A DNA stretch of 39,750 nt from Deltaproteobacteria bacterium (GTDB lineage Bacteria; Desulfobacterota; Desulfuromonadia; Desulfuromonadales; BM103): positions 1-39,750 of the forward strand of contig JAJRRB010000002.1 in the NCBI GenBank assembly GCA_024279915.1, in the 5' to 3' direction. The notes below the pieces were generated by a model, which worked only from the letters and a program-made list of their open reading frames with translations, was not told the origin of the DNA and ran no database searches. Below, piece by piece: positions 1 to 9,177 of the stretch (position 1 is the stretch's first letter; each line of letters opens with the position of its first letter). A program made the translations under genes and the position numbers.

Positions 1-1159
1 GGATCGTGAAGGGCAGTATCCTCTTGACCTGCTTGCAGACGTTGAAGATAAGTTGCAAATCGAATGTGCGCCAATGTCATGGCCGATCGGCATGGGCAAA
101 CGGTTCAAGGGTGTTTACAACCTCTATCGTAAAGAGTTACGACTCTTCAAACCAGGCGAAAAACGCCTTACCGATGATGTGCGCGTCATTACGGATCTCA
201 ATGATAGCCAACTTGATGAACTGCTTGGCAGCGCTGCCGATGAATTGCGCGAGGATATCGAACTTCTAGAGGGTGCTGCCAACCCCTTTGACCTGAAGGA
301 ATACCTCAAGGGTAACCAGACACCGGTCTTTTTCGGTAGCGCTATCAATAACTTTGGCGTCGAAGAATTGCTTGATGCTCTGGTTGACCTTGCCCCTGCT
401 CCTGGTCCTCGCCAGACTCAGAGTCGTGAGGTGGCACCGACGGAAGAGGCCTTTTCAGGATTCGTTTTTAAAGTTCAGGCAAATATGGACCCAGCCCATC
501 GTGACCGGATTGCTTTTCTGCGTATCTGCTCAGGGCGTTTTAAGCGTGGTATGAAGGTTCGCCATCATCGTATCGGCAAAGAGGTCAGTCTCTCCAAGGC
601 GATCATTTTTATGGCTCAGGACCGGGCCAATGTTGAAGAAGCTTTTTCCGGAGATATCATTGGCCTGCACAATCACGGCACGATCAAGGTTGGTGATACT
701 TTCACTGATAAAGAACTGCTTAAATTTACCGGCATCCCCAGCTTTGCTGCGGAACATTTTCGACGGGTCCGGTTGAAATCCCCTCTGAAGGCAAACCAGC
801 TGGAGAAGGGTTTGAAGCAGCTCTCGGAAGAGGGTGCTGTCCAGGTGTTTAGACCTTTAATCAGCAACGACTATATCGTTGGTGCGGTGGGGGTTCTGCA
901 GTTTGATGTCACCATGGAGCGTTTGAAGACGGAGTACGGTGTTGACGCCATCTACGAAAGCGTTAACTATGCGACCGCACGTTGGATTGGCTGTCAAGAT
1001 CCGAAAAAACTTGCCGAATTCGAGAAGAAAAGCCAGGCAAATCTGGCACTTGATGCCGAAGGAAATCTCAGCTACCTTGCTCCCAGTGAATGGCGGCTTG
1101 GTTATGTCATGGAACAGTGGCCGGATATCGAATTCGCCAAGACTCGGGAGCATGATTAA
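1..1159 (+). CDS. prfC: Peptide chain release factor 3 (RF3), 5' end outside the window
   Basis: The reading frame is open from base 2 to the TAA at 1157-1159 and shows 385 residues. RF3 is a translational GTPase that recycles RF1/RF2 from the ribosome after peptide release. Family length is about 529 residues, so roughly 140 N-terminal residues (G1 to G3 motifs) lie off the left edge. The first visible residues, DREG, follow directly on the NKxD (G4) motif of the G domain. The stretch [20 protein letters not shown] and the downstream domain 2/3 sequence (for example [20 protein letters not shown] and [10 protein letters not shown]) are characteristic of RF3 and separate it from EF-G. No frame disruption is seen. 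The frame is certain; only the start is missing. Confidence 0.95.
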   Translation, partial: DREGQYPLDLLADVEDKLQIECAPMSWPIGMGKRFKGVYNLYRKELRLFKPGEKRLTDDVRVITDLNDSQLDELLGSAADELREDIELLEGAANPFDLKEYLKGNQTPVFFGSAINNFGVEELLDALVDLAPAPGPRQTQSREVAPTEEAFSGFVFKVQANMDPAHRDRIAFLRICSGRFKRGMKVRHHRIGKEVSLSKAIIFMAQDRANVEEAFSGDIIGLHNHGTIKVGDTFTDKELLKFTGIPSFAAEHFRRVRLKSPLKANQLEKGLKQLSEEGAVQVFRPLISNDYIVGAVGVLQFDVTMERLKTEYGVDAIYESVNYATARWIGCQDPKKLAEFEKKSQANLALDAEGNLSYLAPSEWRLGYVMEQWPDIEFAKTREHD

Positions 1160-1232
1160 TCAAAACCCGGCTGGCTGATGGGCTGGATTTTTTCGTGATG
1201 GGTCGACTGACTTGTCACTTTGAGGACATGGC

Positions 1233-2634
1233 ATGACGAACACTGATTGGAGAATAGGTCGAATCCGGGTCAAAGCTTTGCTGGAGTCCAAGCAAATTCA
1301 CGGCGAAGTGTTCGTCCAGGGATGGCTACGTACTGTGCGGCGTAGTAAAGGCGTAGTCTTCCTCGCGCTTAACGATGGTTCATGCCTTGATAGCGTACAG
1401 ATTGTAGTTGGAGAAGATTCTCCTGTCTTTGCGGTTGCCGGTCAACTTGGAACGGGTGCCTGTATCGGCGTTCGTGGGAAAATGGTGGCTTCACCGGGCG
1501 AAGGGCAAAGCTGGGAGATCCAGGCCGGGGAGATCATTGTCTACGGTGAGACTGATGATGCCTTCCCGCTGCAGAAAAAGCGCCATGGCTTCGACTTTCT
1601 GAGGTCTATCGCTCACTTACGCCCACGCACCAATGCCTTTGGCGCAGTCTTCCGAGTGCGTAGTCGCATTGCTCATGCCGTTCACTGCTTTTTCCAGGAA
1701 CGCGGCTTTGTCTATGTGCATACACCGATTATCACCGCCAATGACTGTGAAGGTGCCGGGGAAATGTTTCGTGTGACGACTCTGGACCCTGAGAATCCAC
1801 CCTTGGTCGATGGTCGCATTGCCTGGCATGATGACTTCTTTGGCTCCAAGACCGGCTTGACAGTGAGTGGCCAGCTACAGGCCGAGCTCTTTGCCACGGC
1901 ATTCACCGATGTCTATACTTTCGGACCAACCTTTCGCGCCGAGAATTCCAATACCAGTCGTCACGCATCTGAGTTCTGGATGATTGAGCCGGAGGTGGCT
2001 TTGCAGACCTCGCTGACGATTGTCAACTTGCCGAAGATTTCTTCCGCTTTATGGTTGAGTACGCTCTGGAACATTGCGCGGAAGATTTGGCGTTCTTCAA
2101 TAAGTTTATTGATAAAGGTCTGATCGATCGTCTGCAAAAGGTTGTCGAAACGGCTTTCAGTCGATGAGTTATACAGAAGCGATTGAACAACTGCAAAAGT
2201 GTGGGCATAAATTTGAATTCCCCGTGGAGTGGGGTTGTGATCTCCAGTCGGAACATGAACGCTATCTGACGGAAAAAATCGTTGGTGGGCCGCTCTTTGT
2301 CACCGATTATCCGGCAGGGATCAAAGCTTTTTACATGCGCAGTAATGATGATGGACAGACTGTTGCGGCGATGGACCTGCTGGTGCCGAAGGTTGGAGAG
2401 ATCATCGGTGGTAGCCAGCGTGAAGAGCGCCTGGATGTGCTGCAGCACAAAATGAAGTCTTTCGATATTCTCCCGGAAAGCCTCGACTGGTATCTCGATA
2501 CACGACGCTGGGGGGGATGCCCCCACGCGGGTTTCGGGCTCGGCTTTGAGCGTTTCCTGATGTATATCACCGGCATGGAGAATGTCCGCGATGTGATCCC
2601 GTTTCCACGTACTCCAGGGAATGCACGGTTCTGA
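1233..2634 (+). CDS. asnS: Asparaginyl-tRNA synthetase, interrupted by two single-base deletions
   Basis: Class II synthetase that charges tRNA-Asn. The ATG at 1233 follows a TGAGGA ribosome site. An N-terminal OB-fold (about residues 15-100, [14 protein letters not shown]) precedes the catalytic core with motif 2 ([21 protein letters not shown] region) and motif 3 ([20 protein letters not shown]). The gene is read in three frames: 1233 to about 2002, about 2003 to 2163, and 2164 to 2634. Restoring one T near 2001-2003 gives VAFADLADD, and restoring one base near 2162-2164 gives FSRMSYTEAI. The repaired product is 467 residues, close to the 466 of E. coli AsnRS. All parts are well conserved, so I infer sequence errors in short homopolymers, though a true pseudogene cannot be excluded from sequence alone. 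Confidence 0.92.
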
Positions 2635-2651
2635 TCATACATAGTATTGGG

Positions 2652-3542
2652 TTAGACGCTTGGCTCTTTAATTTCCTGGCGGCGTAACGACCACAGCGAC
2701 ATTAACGTGTGCAATGCCAGGGTGGTGACGATCAGCAACCCGGCTAGCAGTGTCGTTGAATGTGGCACCTCACTTAAGACTAACCAGACCCAGATTGGGC
2801 CAAGGATTGTTTCGGTGAGCAGGATCAGGCTGATTTCCGGCGCGGGGAGATAGCGCGGACTGATTGTGATCATGGTGAAAGAGACGGGCAGGACTATCCC
2901 ACCGAGTATGATCAGATAGGTCATGTCAACTGGGGTTACAGAGAGAGGTTGTGCGCCGGCCAGTAGGGCTATCGGAACGACCATCAAATTGCCGAGCAGA
3001 TTAGCCGGGATCATGTTGATGGCTTTGCTTCTGCGTAGAATGACCAGATTGCTGGCCCACATAAAAGTCGCTCCCAGAGCCAGCAGGTCGCCAAACAGGA
3101 AGCCACTCTGCAGGCTTCCTGAGAAGATCAGTAGAATCCCCCCGAAACAGATGATAATGGCAACCCAGGTGCGGCGGGCGATCTTGTCGCGCAGAAACAG
3201 CCAGCTGAGCAGGCTGCTGAAAAGAGGAGTCGCCGCGAGAATGATTAGGGTGTTGGCTGCGGCGGTATGCTTGAGTGAGTTGACGAAAAAAATGCCACCA
3301 GTTGTGACTACTAATGCGGAAAGCAACCCGATACGGCCGATGTTACGGAAACTTTGGATGAACTGTTGGCGGTAGCTCACAGCCAGGAAGAGTGCCTGCA
3401 TGCAGCTTGTTAGCAGACATCTCCAAAAGAGCAAAGTCCATACGTCACACTGGATCAATCTCACCAGTAGCGCATCCGGGCTGAGAATCACGACTGCGAT
3501 AAAGGTCATCAACAACCCTTTGATGTGAGTAGAGCGATCCAT
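2652..3542 (-). CDS. EamA/DMT-family membrane transporter
   Basis: About 296 residues of hydrophobic sequence in the ten-helix, two-repeat EamA pattern of the drug/metabolite transporter superfamily, typically exporters of amino acids or other metabolites. Visible features include the first helix FIAVVILSPDALLVRLI, the mid-protein LLALGATFMWASNLVILRRSK that opens the second repeat, and the C-terminal ETILGPIWVWLVLSEVP typical of EamA repeats. I place the start at the ATG whose complement is 3540-3542, because the protein then begins just ahead of the first helix. An in-frame ATG at 3623 would add 27 residues; neither has a convincing ribosome site. The gene converges on asnS with only 17 bp between stops. 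Substrate unknown. Confidence 0.8.
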   Translation of the reverse strand: MDRSTHIKGLLMTFIAVVILSPDALLVRLIQCDVWTLLFWRCLLTSCMQALFLAVSYRQQFIQSFRNIGRIGLLSALVVTTGGIFFVNSLKHTAAANTLIILAATPLFSSLLSWLFLRDKIARRTWVAIIICFGGILLIFSGSLQSGFLFGDLLALGATFMWASNLVILRRSKAINMIPANLLGNLMVVPIALLAGAQPLSVTPVDMTYLIILGGIVLPVSFTMITISPRYLPAPEISLILLTETILGPIWVWLVLSEVPHSTTLLAGLLIVTTLALHTLMSLWSLRRQEIKEPSV

Positions 3543-3720
3543 AGCGGCGATAAGTCGCACAGAAGTTGTCGAAAGGCAAATGGTTTTCGGTTTGACACGA
3601 TTCTGGGCATATTGTAGAAACATCAAACGTGCGACCTGAATTTCTCAGTCTGTACGACTGGTTAACTTAAACCTGAAGCCGTGAGCTCACTGACTCAGGC
3701 TGACAGAAAGGAAATAAGCT

Positions 3721-4545
3721 GTGCCATTAACAAAAGTAGGTAAAATCGGTTTCATCGGTGGCGGCAATATGGCTGAAGCGTTTATCAAAGGGTTGATGAG
3801 CGGTGGTTTCCCGGCTGCTGATCTCCTCTTTTTTGAACCAAATGAAAAGCGTCGTCAGTTGATGGAAGAACGCTATGGCATCTCCTGTGCAGCAAACAAC
3901 ATGGAGTTGGTCACCAACAGTAATATTGTCCTTCTGGCCACCAAACCGCAGATCCTGGATAAAGTTCTGGAAGATATTGTCTCCGCTTTTAACGATGAGA
4001 AGCTGCTGATCTCAATTCTTGCCGGAGCAACAACAGAAACTCTGGAAGCGGGCCTCGGTGGCCAATCGCGTGTGGTGCGTGCCATGCCGAATACTCCGGC
4101 TCTTGCTGGCCAGGGGGCTGCGGCTCTTTGCCCCGGTAAATATGCCAATGAGGAAGATCGTCGCGTTGCCCAGCATCTGTTCGAAACGGTTGGTATTGCA
4201 CTCTGGGTGGAAGAAGGCCAGATGGATGCGGTGACAGGACTCTCCGGTTCCGGGCCAGCTTTTGTCTTTACCTTTATTGAGGCTTTGACTGCTGGTGGGG
4301 TACAGGAAGGCTTGCGACTTGATATTGCCAATGCTCTGGCAGTGCAAACGGTTGTTGGTGCGGCTCTTCTGGTTCAGAAGACCGGCGAGCATCCTGCTTT
4401 ATTGCGGGAGAAAGTCTGTAGCCCGGCAGGAACGACCATCAGTGCTATTCGCGTTCTTGAAGAACGCGGCTTGCGAGCCATGATGATGGAGGCGGTTGGC
4501 GTTGCAACCGCACGTTCCCGGGAGCTTGGCAAAGAGAAGAAATAG
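3721..4545 (+). CDS. proC: Pyrroline-5-carboxylate reductase
   Basis: 274 residues from a GTG start preceded by GAAAGGA. ProC reduces delta-1-pyrroline-5-carboxylate (P5C) to L-proline with NAD(P)H in the cytoplasm. The N-terminal Rossmann motif GFIGGGNMAEAFIKGL (about residues 9-24) binds the dinucleotide, and the C-terminal dimerisation/substrate domain shows GLSGSGPAFVFTFIEAL and SPAGTTISAIRVLEERG, both ProC signatures. Length matches the family. In this window ProC shares its substrate P5C with HypD, proline dehydrogenase and PruA, so besides biosynthesis it could recycle P5C made from hydroxyproline. A terminator follows directly, so it appears to be a single-gene unit. Confidence 0.95.
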   Translation: MPLTKVGKIGFIGGGNMAEAFIKGLMSGGFPAADLLFFEPNEKRRQLMEERYGISCAANNMELVTNSNIVLLATKPQILDKVLEDIVSAFNDEKLLISILAGATTETLEAGLGGQSRVVRAMPNTPALAGQGAAALCPGKYANEEDRRVAQHLFETVGIALWVEEGQMDAVTGLSGSGPAFVFTFIEALTAGGVQEGLRLDIANALAVQTVVGAALLVQKTGEHPALLREKVCSPAGTTISAIRVLEERGLRAMMMEAVGVATARSRELGKEKK

Positions 4546-4569
4546 GTCTGTTCTTAATTGAGCTACAGA

Positions 4570-4597
4570 GGGCCAGTCAGACTGACTGGCCCTTTAT
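4570..4597 (+). terminator. Rho-independent terminator after proC
   Basis: A 10 bp perfect stem (GGGCCAGTCA paired with TGACTGGCCC) with a three-base loop at 4570-4592, followed by TTTATTA, lies 24 bp after the proC stop. Confidence 0.8.
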
Positions 4598-4632
4598 TAA
4601 TATTAGCCTGAGTACCTCGCAGTAATTCTTTA

Positions 4633-4649
4633 TTGCATAATCTATGCAA
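4633..4649. promoter_or_regulatory. TTGCATA-ATC-TATGCAA palindrome upstream of the sigma-54 activator gene
   Basis: A perfect 7+3+7 inverted repeat lies 48 bp ahead of the activator start, with a further GCATA half-site at 4654-4658. The same TGCATA/TATGCA half-sites recur upstream of livJ, hypD and pruA, so this is a candidate autoregulatory binding site. No -24/-12 element is visible here, so the gene itself probably uses another sigma factor. Confidence 0.5.
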
Positions 4650-4696
4650 AAACGCATAATATGTACCTCTGTCCTATTACGGAGGCAATCTAGTTT

Positions 4697-6436
4697 ATGC
4701 TGAATCCGGTTGATGAACTACAATCTCTCGCCCCTGATCTCCTGAAAGCACTCTCTGTGCCGCTACTTGCCTGCGATGCACAGGGACAAATCGTTTTTAC
4801 AAATCCCGCAGCAGAAAACCAGTTAAATGCCCGAGTCGGAGTTGCCTTGTCGGAGCCATTGCCCAAGCTGGCTGAAGCTGTTGGCAATTATAGACGAAGT
4901 GCAACATCGGCACCGCCTTTAACTATTACCCGTGGTACCGGTGCCCCCTACCTGGCTTTGCTGAGTACGGTCAACTCTGTCGAAGGTCAGAATCTGACTC
5001 TTTGCCTGCTACCACCAGCCCCATCTCCACCAGAATCGGACCAACGCATGCAGGATTTCGAGGCTCTGACCCTAGAGTTGCATGCCATCATTGATTCTTC
5101 TTCAGATGGTCTTTTTGTTTGTAACGCTGATGCCAAGGTTATCAGGGTCAACCCTGCTTCTGAGCGGATTCACAAGCGGCCTGCAGTAGAGATGGTAGGA
5201 CAACACATGCGGGATTTGATTGCTGAAGGTTTTATCGATCGGTCTGCAGCACTGGAAGCGAGCAGTCAGAAAAAAACCATCAGTCAACTGCAGAATCTTC
5301 CCGGTGGTGGCAAGTTGATTTCTGTTGCCACGCCGGTTTTTGATCAGAATGGTGATCTGATTCGGGTTGTAGTCAGTGAACGTGATATCAGCGAGATCGA
5401 CAGACTGCAACGAGAGCTGGAACATCAGGAATCGATCAAGGATCAGCTCCGTCATCAGATTCTTGAGATGCAGCAGGTTGAATTGGAGTCTCGACGTATT
5501 ATCGCGCGTAGCCCAAACATGATTAAATCCCTGCGTCAGGCAACCAAGGTTGCTTCAGCTGATTCCAGTGTCCTTATTCTTGGTGAATCGGGTGTCGGTA
5601 AAGGTGTGATTGCCGATATGATTCATCACAATTCACGACGTTCGGACATGCCTTTGATTACGATCAACTGTGGTGCTATCCCTGAGTCGTTGATTGAAGC
5701 GGAGCTTTTCGGTTATGAGAAGGGCGCTTTTACCGGAGCGAGTCCTAGTGGTAAGCCTGGGCAGTTTGAATTAGCCAACGAAGGAATTCTATTCCTTGAT
5801 GAAGTTGCAGAATTGCCTTTATCTGCACAGGTCAAATTGCTGCGATTCCTCGAAGATGGCCGAATCACGCGGCTTGGTAGCACTGAACAACGCAAGCTTG
5901 ACGTGCGTGTCCTTGCCGCTACTCACCGCGATCTGGAGGAAATGGTTGAGAAAGGCACTTTTCGCCTGGATCTTTACTACCGATTGAACGTAATCCCTAT
6001 TCATGTTCCGGCTGTGCGTGAGCGCAAGGATTGTATCGTCCCGTTGATACGTCACTATATGGACCATTTCTCTGCAATCAACAATACCCGGAAACGCCTG
6101 ACCCGTGCAGCGTTGGACGCACTTGCTGGCTATTCATATCCTGGAAATGTCCGTGAACTGATGAATATCAGTGAGCGGCTGGTTGTTATGTCGGAGACGG
6201 AAGTGATCGATACCCCGGACCTTCCCTCACAAGTTGTTGGTGCTGGAAAGGTTGGGTCACCTGAAGGGCTTGATTGGCCTGATGAAATTACGCTACAGCA
6301 AGCCCTTGAAACCGTTGAGCGTACTTTGCTGAGTCGGGCGCGTGATCGATATCGCAGCCAGGCAGGTATTGCCGAAGCTTTGGGAGTGAACCAGTCGACA
6401 ATAGCCAGAAAACTGAAGCGCTACAATTTGACCTGA
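4697..6436 (+). CDS. Sigma-54-dependent transcriptional activator with two PAS-like sensor regions
   Basis: 579 residues from an ATG behind GGAGG. Layout: an N-terminal PAS-like segment (about 10-110), a second PAS domain (about 125-235, DSSSDGLFVCNADAKVIRVNP), a short coiled-coil linker (about 235-265), an AAA+ sigma-54 interaction domain (about 270-500) and a Fis-type helix-turn-helix at the C-terminus (QAGIAEALGVNQSTIARKLK). The AAA+ domain has Walker A GESGVGKG (296-303), the sigma-54 contact loop GAFTGA (343-348) and Walker B DE at 368-369, so it should be a competent enhancer-binding protein. There is no receiver domain, so it senses a ligand rather than a phosphate relay. Its position beside the amino acid transporter, and shared palindromes at sigma-54 promoters of livJ, hypD and pruA, suggest it controls proline/hydroxyproline use, as PrdR does in Clostridioides. 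That function is inferred. Confidence 0.9.
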   Translation: MLNPVDELQSLAPDLLKALSVPLLACDAQGQIVFTNPAAENQLNARVGVALSEPLPKLAEAVGNYRRSATSAPPLTITRGTGAPYLALLSTVNSVEGQNLTLCLLPPAPSPPESDQRMQDFEALTLELHAIIDSSSDGLFVCNADAKVIRVNPASERIHKRPAVEMVGQHMRDLIAEGFIDRSAALEASSQKKTISQLQNLPGGGKLISVATPVFDQNGDLIRVVVSERDISEIDRLQRELEHQESIKDQLRHQILEMQQVELESRRIIARSPNMIKSLRQATKVASADSSVLILGESGVGKGVIADMIHHNSRRSDMPLITINCGAIPESLIEAELFGYEKGAFTGASPSGKPGQFELANEGILFLDEVAELPLSAQVKLLRFLEDGRITRLGSTEQRKLDVRVLAATHRDLEEMVEKGTFRLDLYYRLNVIPIHVPAVRERKDCIVPLIRHYMDHFSAINNTRKRLTRAALDALAGYSYPGNVRELMNISERLVVMSETEVIDTPDLPSQVVGAGKVGSPEGLDWPDEITLQQALETVERTLLSRARDRYRSQAGIAEALGVNQSTIARKLKRYNLT

Positions 6437-6440
6437 TTGA

Positions 6441-6480
6441 CTGCTTCTTCTGCTTCTGCTTCTGCTTCTGCTTCTTGCTT
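6441..6480 (+). repeat. CTGCTT microsatellite just after the activator stop
   Basis: About five CTGCTT hexamers, with an extra CTT after the first unit and ending in CTTGCTT, begin four bases after the stop codon of the activator. The tract is noncoding and could vary in length by slippage. Confidence 0.75.
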
Positions 6481-6498
6481 TCAGCTGTTTGAGCCCTT

Positions 6499-6516
6499 TA
6501 TGCATAAATGCATAAG
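6499..6516. promoter_or_regulatory. TTATGCA-N4-TGCATAA palindrome, candidate upstream activator site for livJ
   Basis: Two 7-base inverted arms with a four-base spacer, about 215 bp upstream of the sigma-54-type promoter of livJ. That distance is normal for enhancer sites. The site shares its half-sites with those upstream of pruA, hypD and the activator gene. Confidence 0.5.
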
Positions 6517-6731
6517 CTTGGGTTGGAGAATTAATTCTCTCTCTGCTTTTCCTCTTATTTGGTCGTTCGTTCAGGCATTCTACTCACCTTTTTTGTGCTG
6601 CGTGAATTTTCTTTTGCACGATTCTCTGCCAAGGTAATGCTTTAACCTACTAAAAAAATGAAGTAATCCTTATCTGATGCCATTTGTTACTGTTTGTTTG
6701 CATACACCTTGTAAAAAAATGTAACATCGTT

Positions 6732-6746
6732 TGGCATTTCTTTTGC
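6732..6746 (+). promoter_or_regulatory. Sigma-54 (-24/-12) promoter for livJ
   Basis: TTGGCATTTCTTTTGCTT contains the invariant GG (6733-6734) and GC (6745-6746) with the required 12-base register, plus TGGCA and TTGC context. It lies 191 bp upstream of the livJ start. The rest of the ~500 bp gap from 6437 to 6937 holds the microsatellite and the palindrome; I see no gene in it. Confidence 0.65.
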
Positions 6747-6937
6747 TTTGTATCCTTTGCTTCGTAGTAAGAGATTAACTCCAGCGTGCATCTTCAGAGC
6801 TTTGCGGTGCTTTTGGAACATGCTTAGCAAGATACCCGTATTGAAAAGGTGTTGTTCTATGTAACAATGTCTTGATACCTTTGTTGGCCATGTAGTTTGG
6901 TGAGATTGTTAACCTGTTGATGTAAAAGGAGATGAAC

Positions 6938-8052
6938 ATGTTGAAAAAATGCTTTTTAGTGATGGTGTCGTTGGCTCTGGCTTGCGTTCTGACGGCAGGC
7001 TCGAGTTTCGCTGCTGGTGAAGTCAAAGTTGGGATTATGATTCCGACAACTGGCGGGACAGCGACAGACGGTAAAGATATGGAAAGTGCCATCAAGCTGG
7101 CAGTCGACGAAATCAATGCCGCAGGTGGCCTTCTGGGTAAAAAATTGTAACCACAACTGGTGATGATGCCTGTGACCCTCAGCAGGCTGTTGCTGCTGCC
7201 AGCAAGCTGATCTCTGAAGATGTTATTGCCGTTGTTGGTGGCTACTGCTCTGGCGCGACTCTCCCGACTCTCAAGCTTTACGGCGAAGCCAATGTGCCCA
7301 TCGTCATTGCCGCTTCAAACTCGACTGCTCTGGTCGGCGCAAACCCCGGCATCGGTTTTATGATTAACTCGACCGGTGATGCTCAGGCTGACACCGCTGT
7401 TGCTCTGTTCAAATCAGCTGGTGTGAAAAGTATTGCAATCGTTCACATGGGTGAAGCTTATTCAGAAGACCTCGCCAGCATCTCGAAGCAGAAGTGGGAA
7501 GCTGCAGGCAACAAGGTTGTGGCTTACGAGGTTGTTAACAAGGGCGAGCAGGACTTTTCCTCTCTCGTGACGACCATCAAAAGCAAGAAGCCTGATGCAG
7601 TTTTCTGGACTGCCTATTATGCTGAAGGTGCCCTTCTTATCAAACAACTGAGACAAGGTGGCTACCGCGGTACCATTGCTATCGGCGATGGCTCCAACTC
7701 TCCCAAGCTGATCGAAATCGCCGGTAAGGCAGCTGAAGGCGTCTATTGCTTCTCCAACCCAACAGTCGATTATCTCCCCGCCGCAAAAACCTTTGCCATA
7801 GATTTCAAAGCGAAGTATGACGTTGCCCCTGGTCCTTACTCCACACTTTCCTACGACGGCATGAAGCTTCTTGCCGACGCGGTCAAAAGAGCGGGATCCT
7901 TTGATGCAGACGCCATTAAAAAAGCTTTGAAGGCGACTGATAACTACGAAGGCATTGCCGGTCCGATTTCCTTTACGGACAAGCTGACCCTGGCACGCAG
8001 CAACTTCGTGACCCTCCAGGTTAAAGATCAGAAATGGAAGCTTCATCAATAG
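6938..8052 (+). CDS. livJ: Periplasmic amino-acid-binding protein of a branched-chain-type ABC transporter, frameshifted
   Basis: Type I periplasmic binding protein (LivJ/LivK family) that captures the substrate for the LivHMGF permease. The ATG at 6938 is preferred over 6932 because the AAAGGAG ribosome site overlaps the earlier codon. Residues 1 to about 26 form a signal peptide (KKCFLVMVSLALACVLTAGS) cut near SFAAG. The mature start VKVGIMIPTTGG is typical. The frame breaks at the A-run 7139-7144: six A are present where seven would give LLGKKIVTTTGDDACDPQQA in one frame. The repaired product is about 371 residues, the family norm. Both halves are well conserved, so I infer a one-base sequence error. 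Given the context the substrate may be proline or hydroxyproline rather than leucine; that is inference. Confidence 0.9.
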
Positions 8053-8074
8053 AGCTATTTTAAGCCAGCACAGA

Positions 8075-8106
8075 GGAACTGTTGAGGGTTCGCCCTCAAC
8101 AGTTCC
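8075..8106 (+). terminator. Perfect 14 bp hairpin after livJ
   Basis: GGAACTGTTGAGGG pairs perfectly with 8093-8106 around a TTCG loop. No T-run follows, so it looks like an mRNA 3' stabiliser or attenuator between the binding protein and the permease genes. Confidence 0.55.
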
Positions 8107-8126
8107 ATTGGTTCTGGAAAACTTTT

Positions 8127-8160
8127 AAAAAAGCAGGCTGCAAGGTGGGCCTGCTTTTTT
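8127..8160. terminator. Bidirectional intrinsic terminator between livJ and livH
   Basis: A perfect 12 bp stem AAAAAAGCAGGC / GCCTGCTTTTTT with a ten-base loop gives a T-run on the plus strand and an A-run upstream. Partial read-through here would explain the usual excess of binding protein over permease. Confidence 0.75.
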
Positions 8161-8260
8161 AAGAGGTTTTTCAACCGTGAATCACGCCCCTAACTTACCA
8201 ATCATGAAATCAGATAACGGCCATAGCTCAAATAACGGCTCAAAGAAGGGATAACTGTCA

Positions 8261-9175
8261 GTGTCTACTCTGGATATTTTTTGGCAGCAACTTGCAAATG
8301 GTCTGATCCTGGGATCTTTTTACAGTATGGTCGCCCTTGGTTACACCATGGTCTACGGCATTATCAAGCTGCTCAACTTTGCCCATGGTGATATTTACAT
8401 GGTCGGGGGATTTGTCGGATTGATAGTTCTTTCGCTCCTCAGCCCCTTCCTGGGTGCAGGATGGGCGGGAATCCTGGTGGCGATGATCATCAGCATGATT
8501 CTGGTTGGTCTGCTCGGGGTTCTGATCCAGCGTATTGCCTATGTCCCCATGCTCAGCGCACCGCGGCTTTCCATACTCATTACTGCGCTTGCCGTTTCCA
8601 TGGTGCTTTACAACTTCGTCATGTCCATGACCAGCGGCGAATACAAGGCTTTCCCCGTTGATTTGGGCTACGAAGGTCTTGAATTCGGCAATGTTTTTAT
8701 CACCTATACCCAGATTATCCTGGTTTCATCGACGGCAACCCTGATGCTGGTCCTGCATCTTTTCATCAGTAAGACCATGTACGGCAAGGCGATGCGGGCG
8801 ATTGCCATTGATCAGGACGCCTGTCGCCTGATGGGTATTAACGTCAAGACGATTATTGCCATGACCTTTTTCGTCGGCTCGGCACTGGCCTGCGCTGCCG
8901 GTGTCATGGCTGGTGTCTATTATGGCAGTATCCATTTCTTTATGGGTTTTTTGATCGGACTCAAAGCATTCACGGCGGCGGTTATCGGTGGTATAGGCAG
9001 TATCCCTGGGGCTGTGCTCGGTGGGTTGATTCTGGGTCTGCTTGAGGCCTTTGGTACCCAGTTACCCTTCATCGGGTCGGAATGGAAAGATGTTTTTGCT
9101 TTCGGAATTTTGATTCTTCTGCTTCTTTTCAAGCCAACCGGTCTGCTGGGCAAGACCGAGATAGAGAGGATGTAG
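8261..9175 (+). CDS. livH: Branched-chain-type amino acid ABC transporter permease LivH
   Basis: 304 residues from a GTG start behind GAAGGG. This inner-membrane permease has about eight hydrophobic helices. The LivH family hallmark MVALGYTMVYGIIKLLNFAH lies near the N-terminus, followed later by the cytoplasmic EAA-like loop AIAIDQDACRLMGINVKTI. It pairs with LivM to form the channel and is energised by LivG and LivF, whose genes follow in order. Its stop lies two bases before the livM start, showing tight co-transcription. Length matches the family. Confidence 0.95.
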   Translation: MSTLDIFWQQLANGLILGSFYSMVALGYTMVYGIIKLLNFAHGDIYMVGGFVGLIVLSLLSPFLGAGWAGILVAMIISMILVGLLGVLIQRIAYVPMLSAPRLSILITALAVSMVLYNFVMSMTSGEYKAFPVDLGYEGLEFGNVFITYTQIILVSSTATLMLVLHLFISKTMYGKAMRAIAIDQDACRLMGINVKTIIAMTFFVGSALACAAGVMAGVYYGSIHFFMGFLIGLKAFTAAVIGGIGSIPGAVLGGLILGLLEAFGTQLPFIGSEWKDVFAFGILILLLLFKPTGLLGKTEIERM

Positions 9176-9177
9176 CC

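Noticed and set aside
6437-6637. Open frame starting at the activator stop with a Ser/Ala-rich N-terminus
   Set aside because: Its composition comes from the CTGCTT microsatellite, and no start signal is visible.
7139-7146. Programmed ribosomal frameshifting at the A-run in livJ
   Set aside because: A periplasmic binding protein has no known need for it, and four other genes show the same kind of single-base loss, which points to sequence error.
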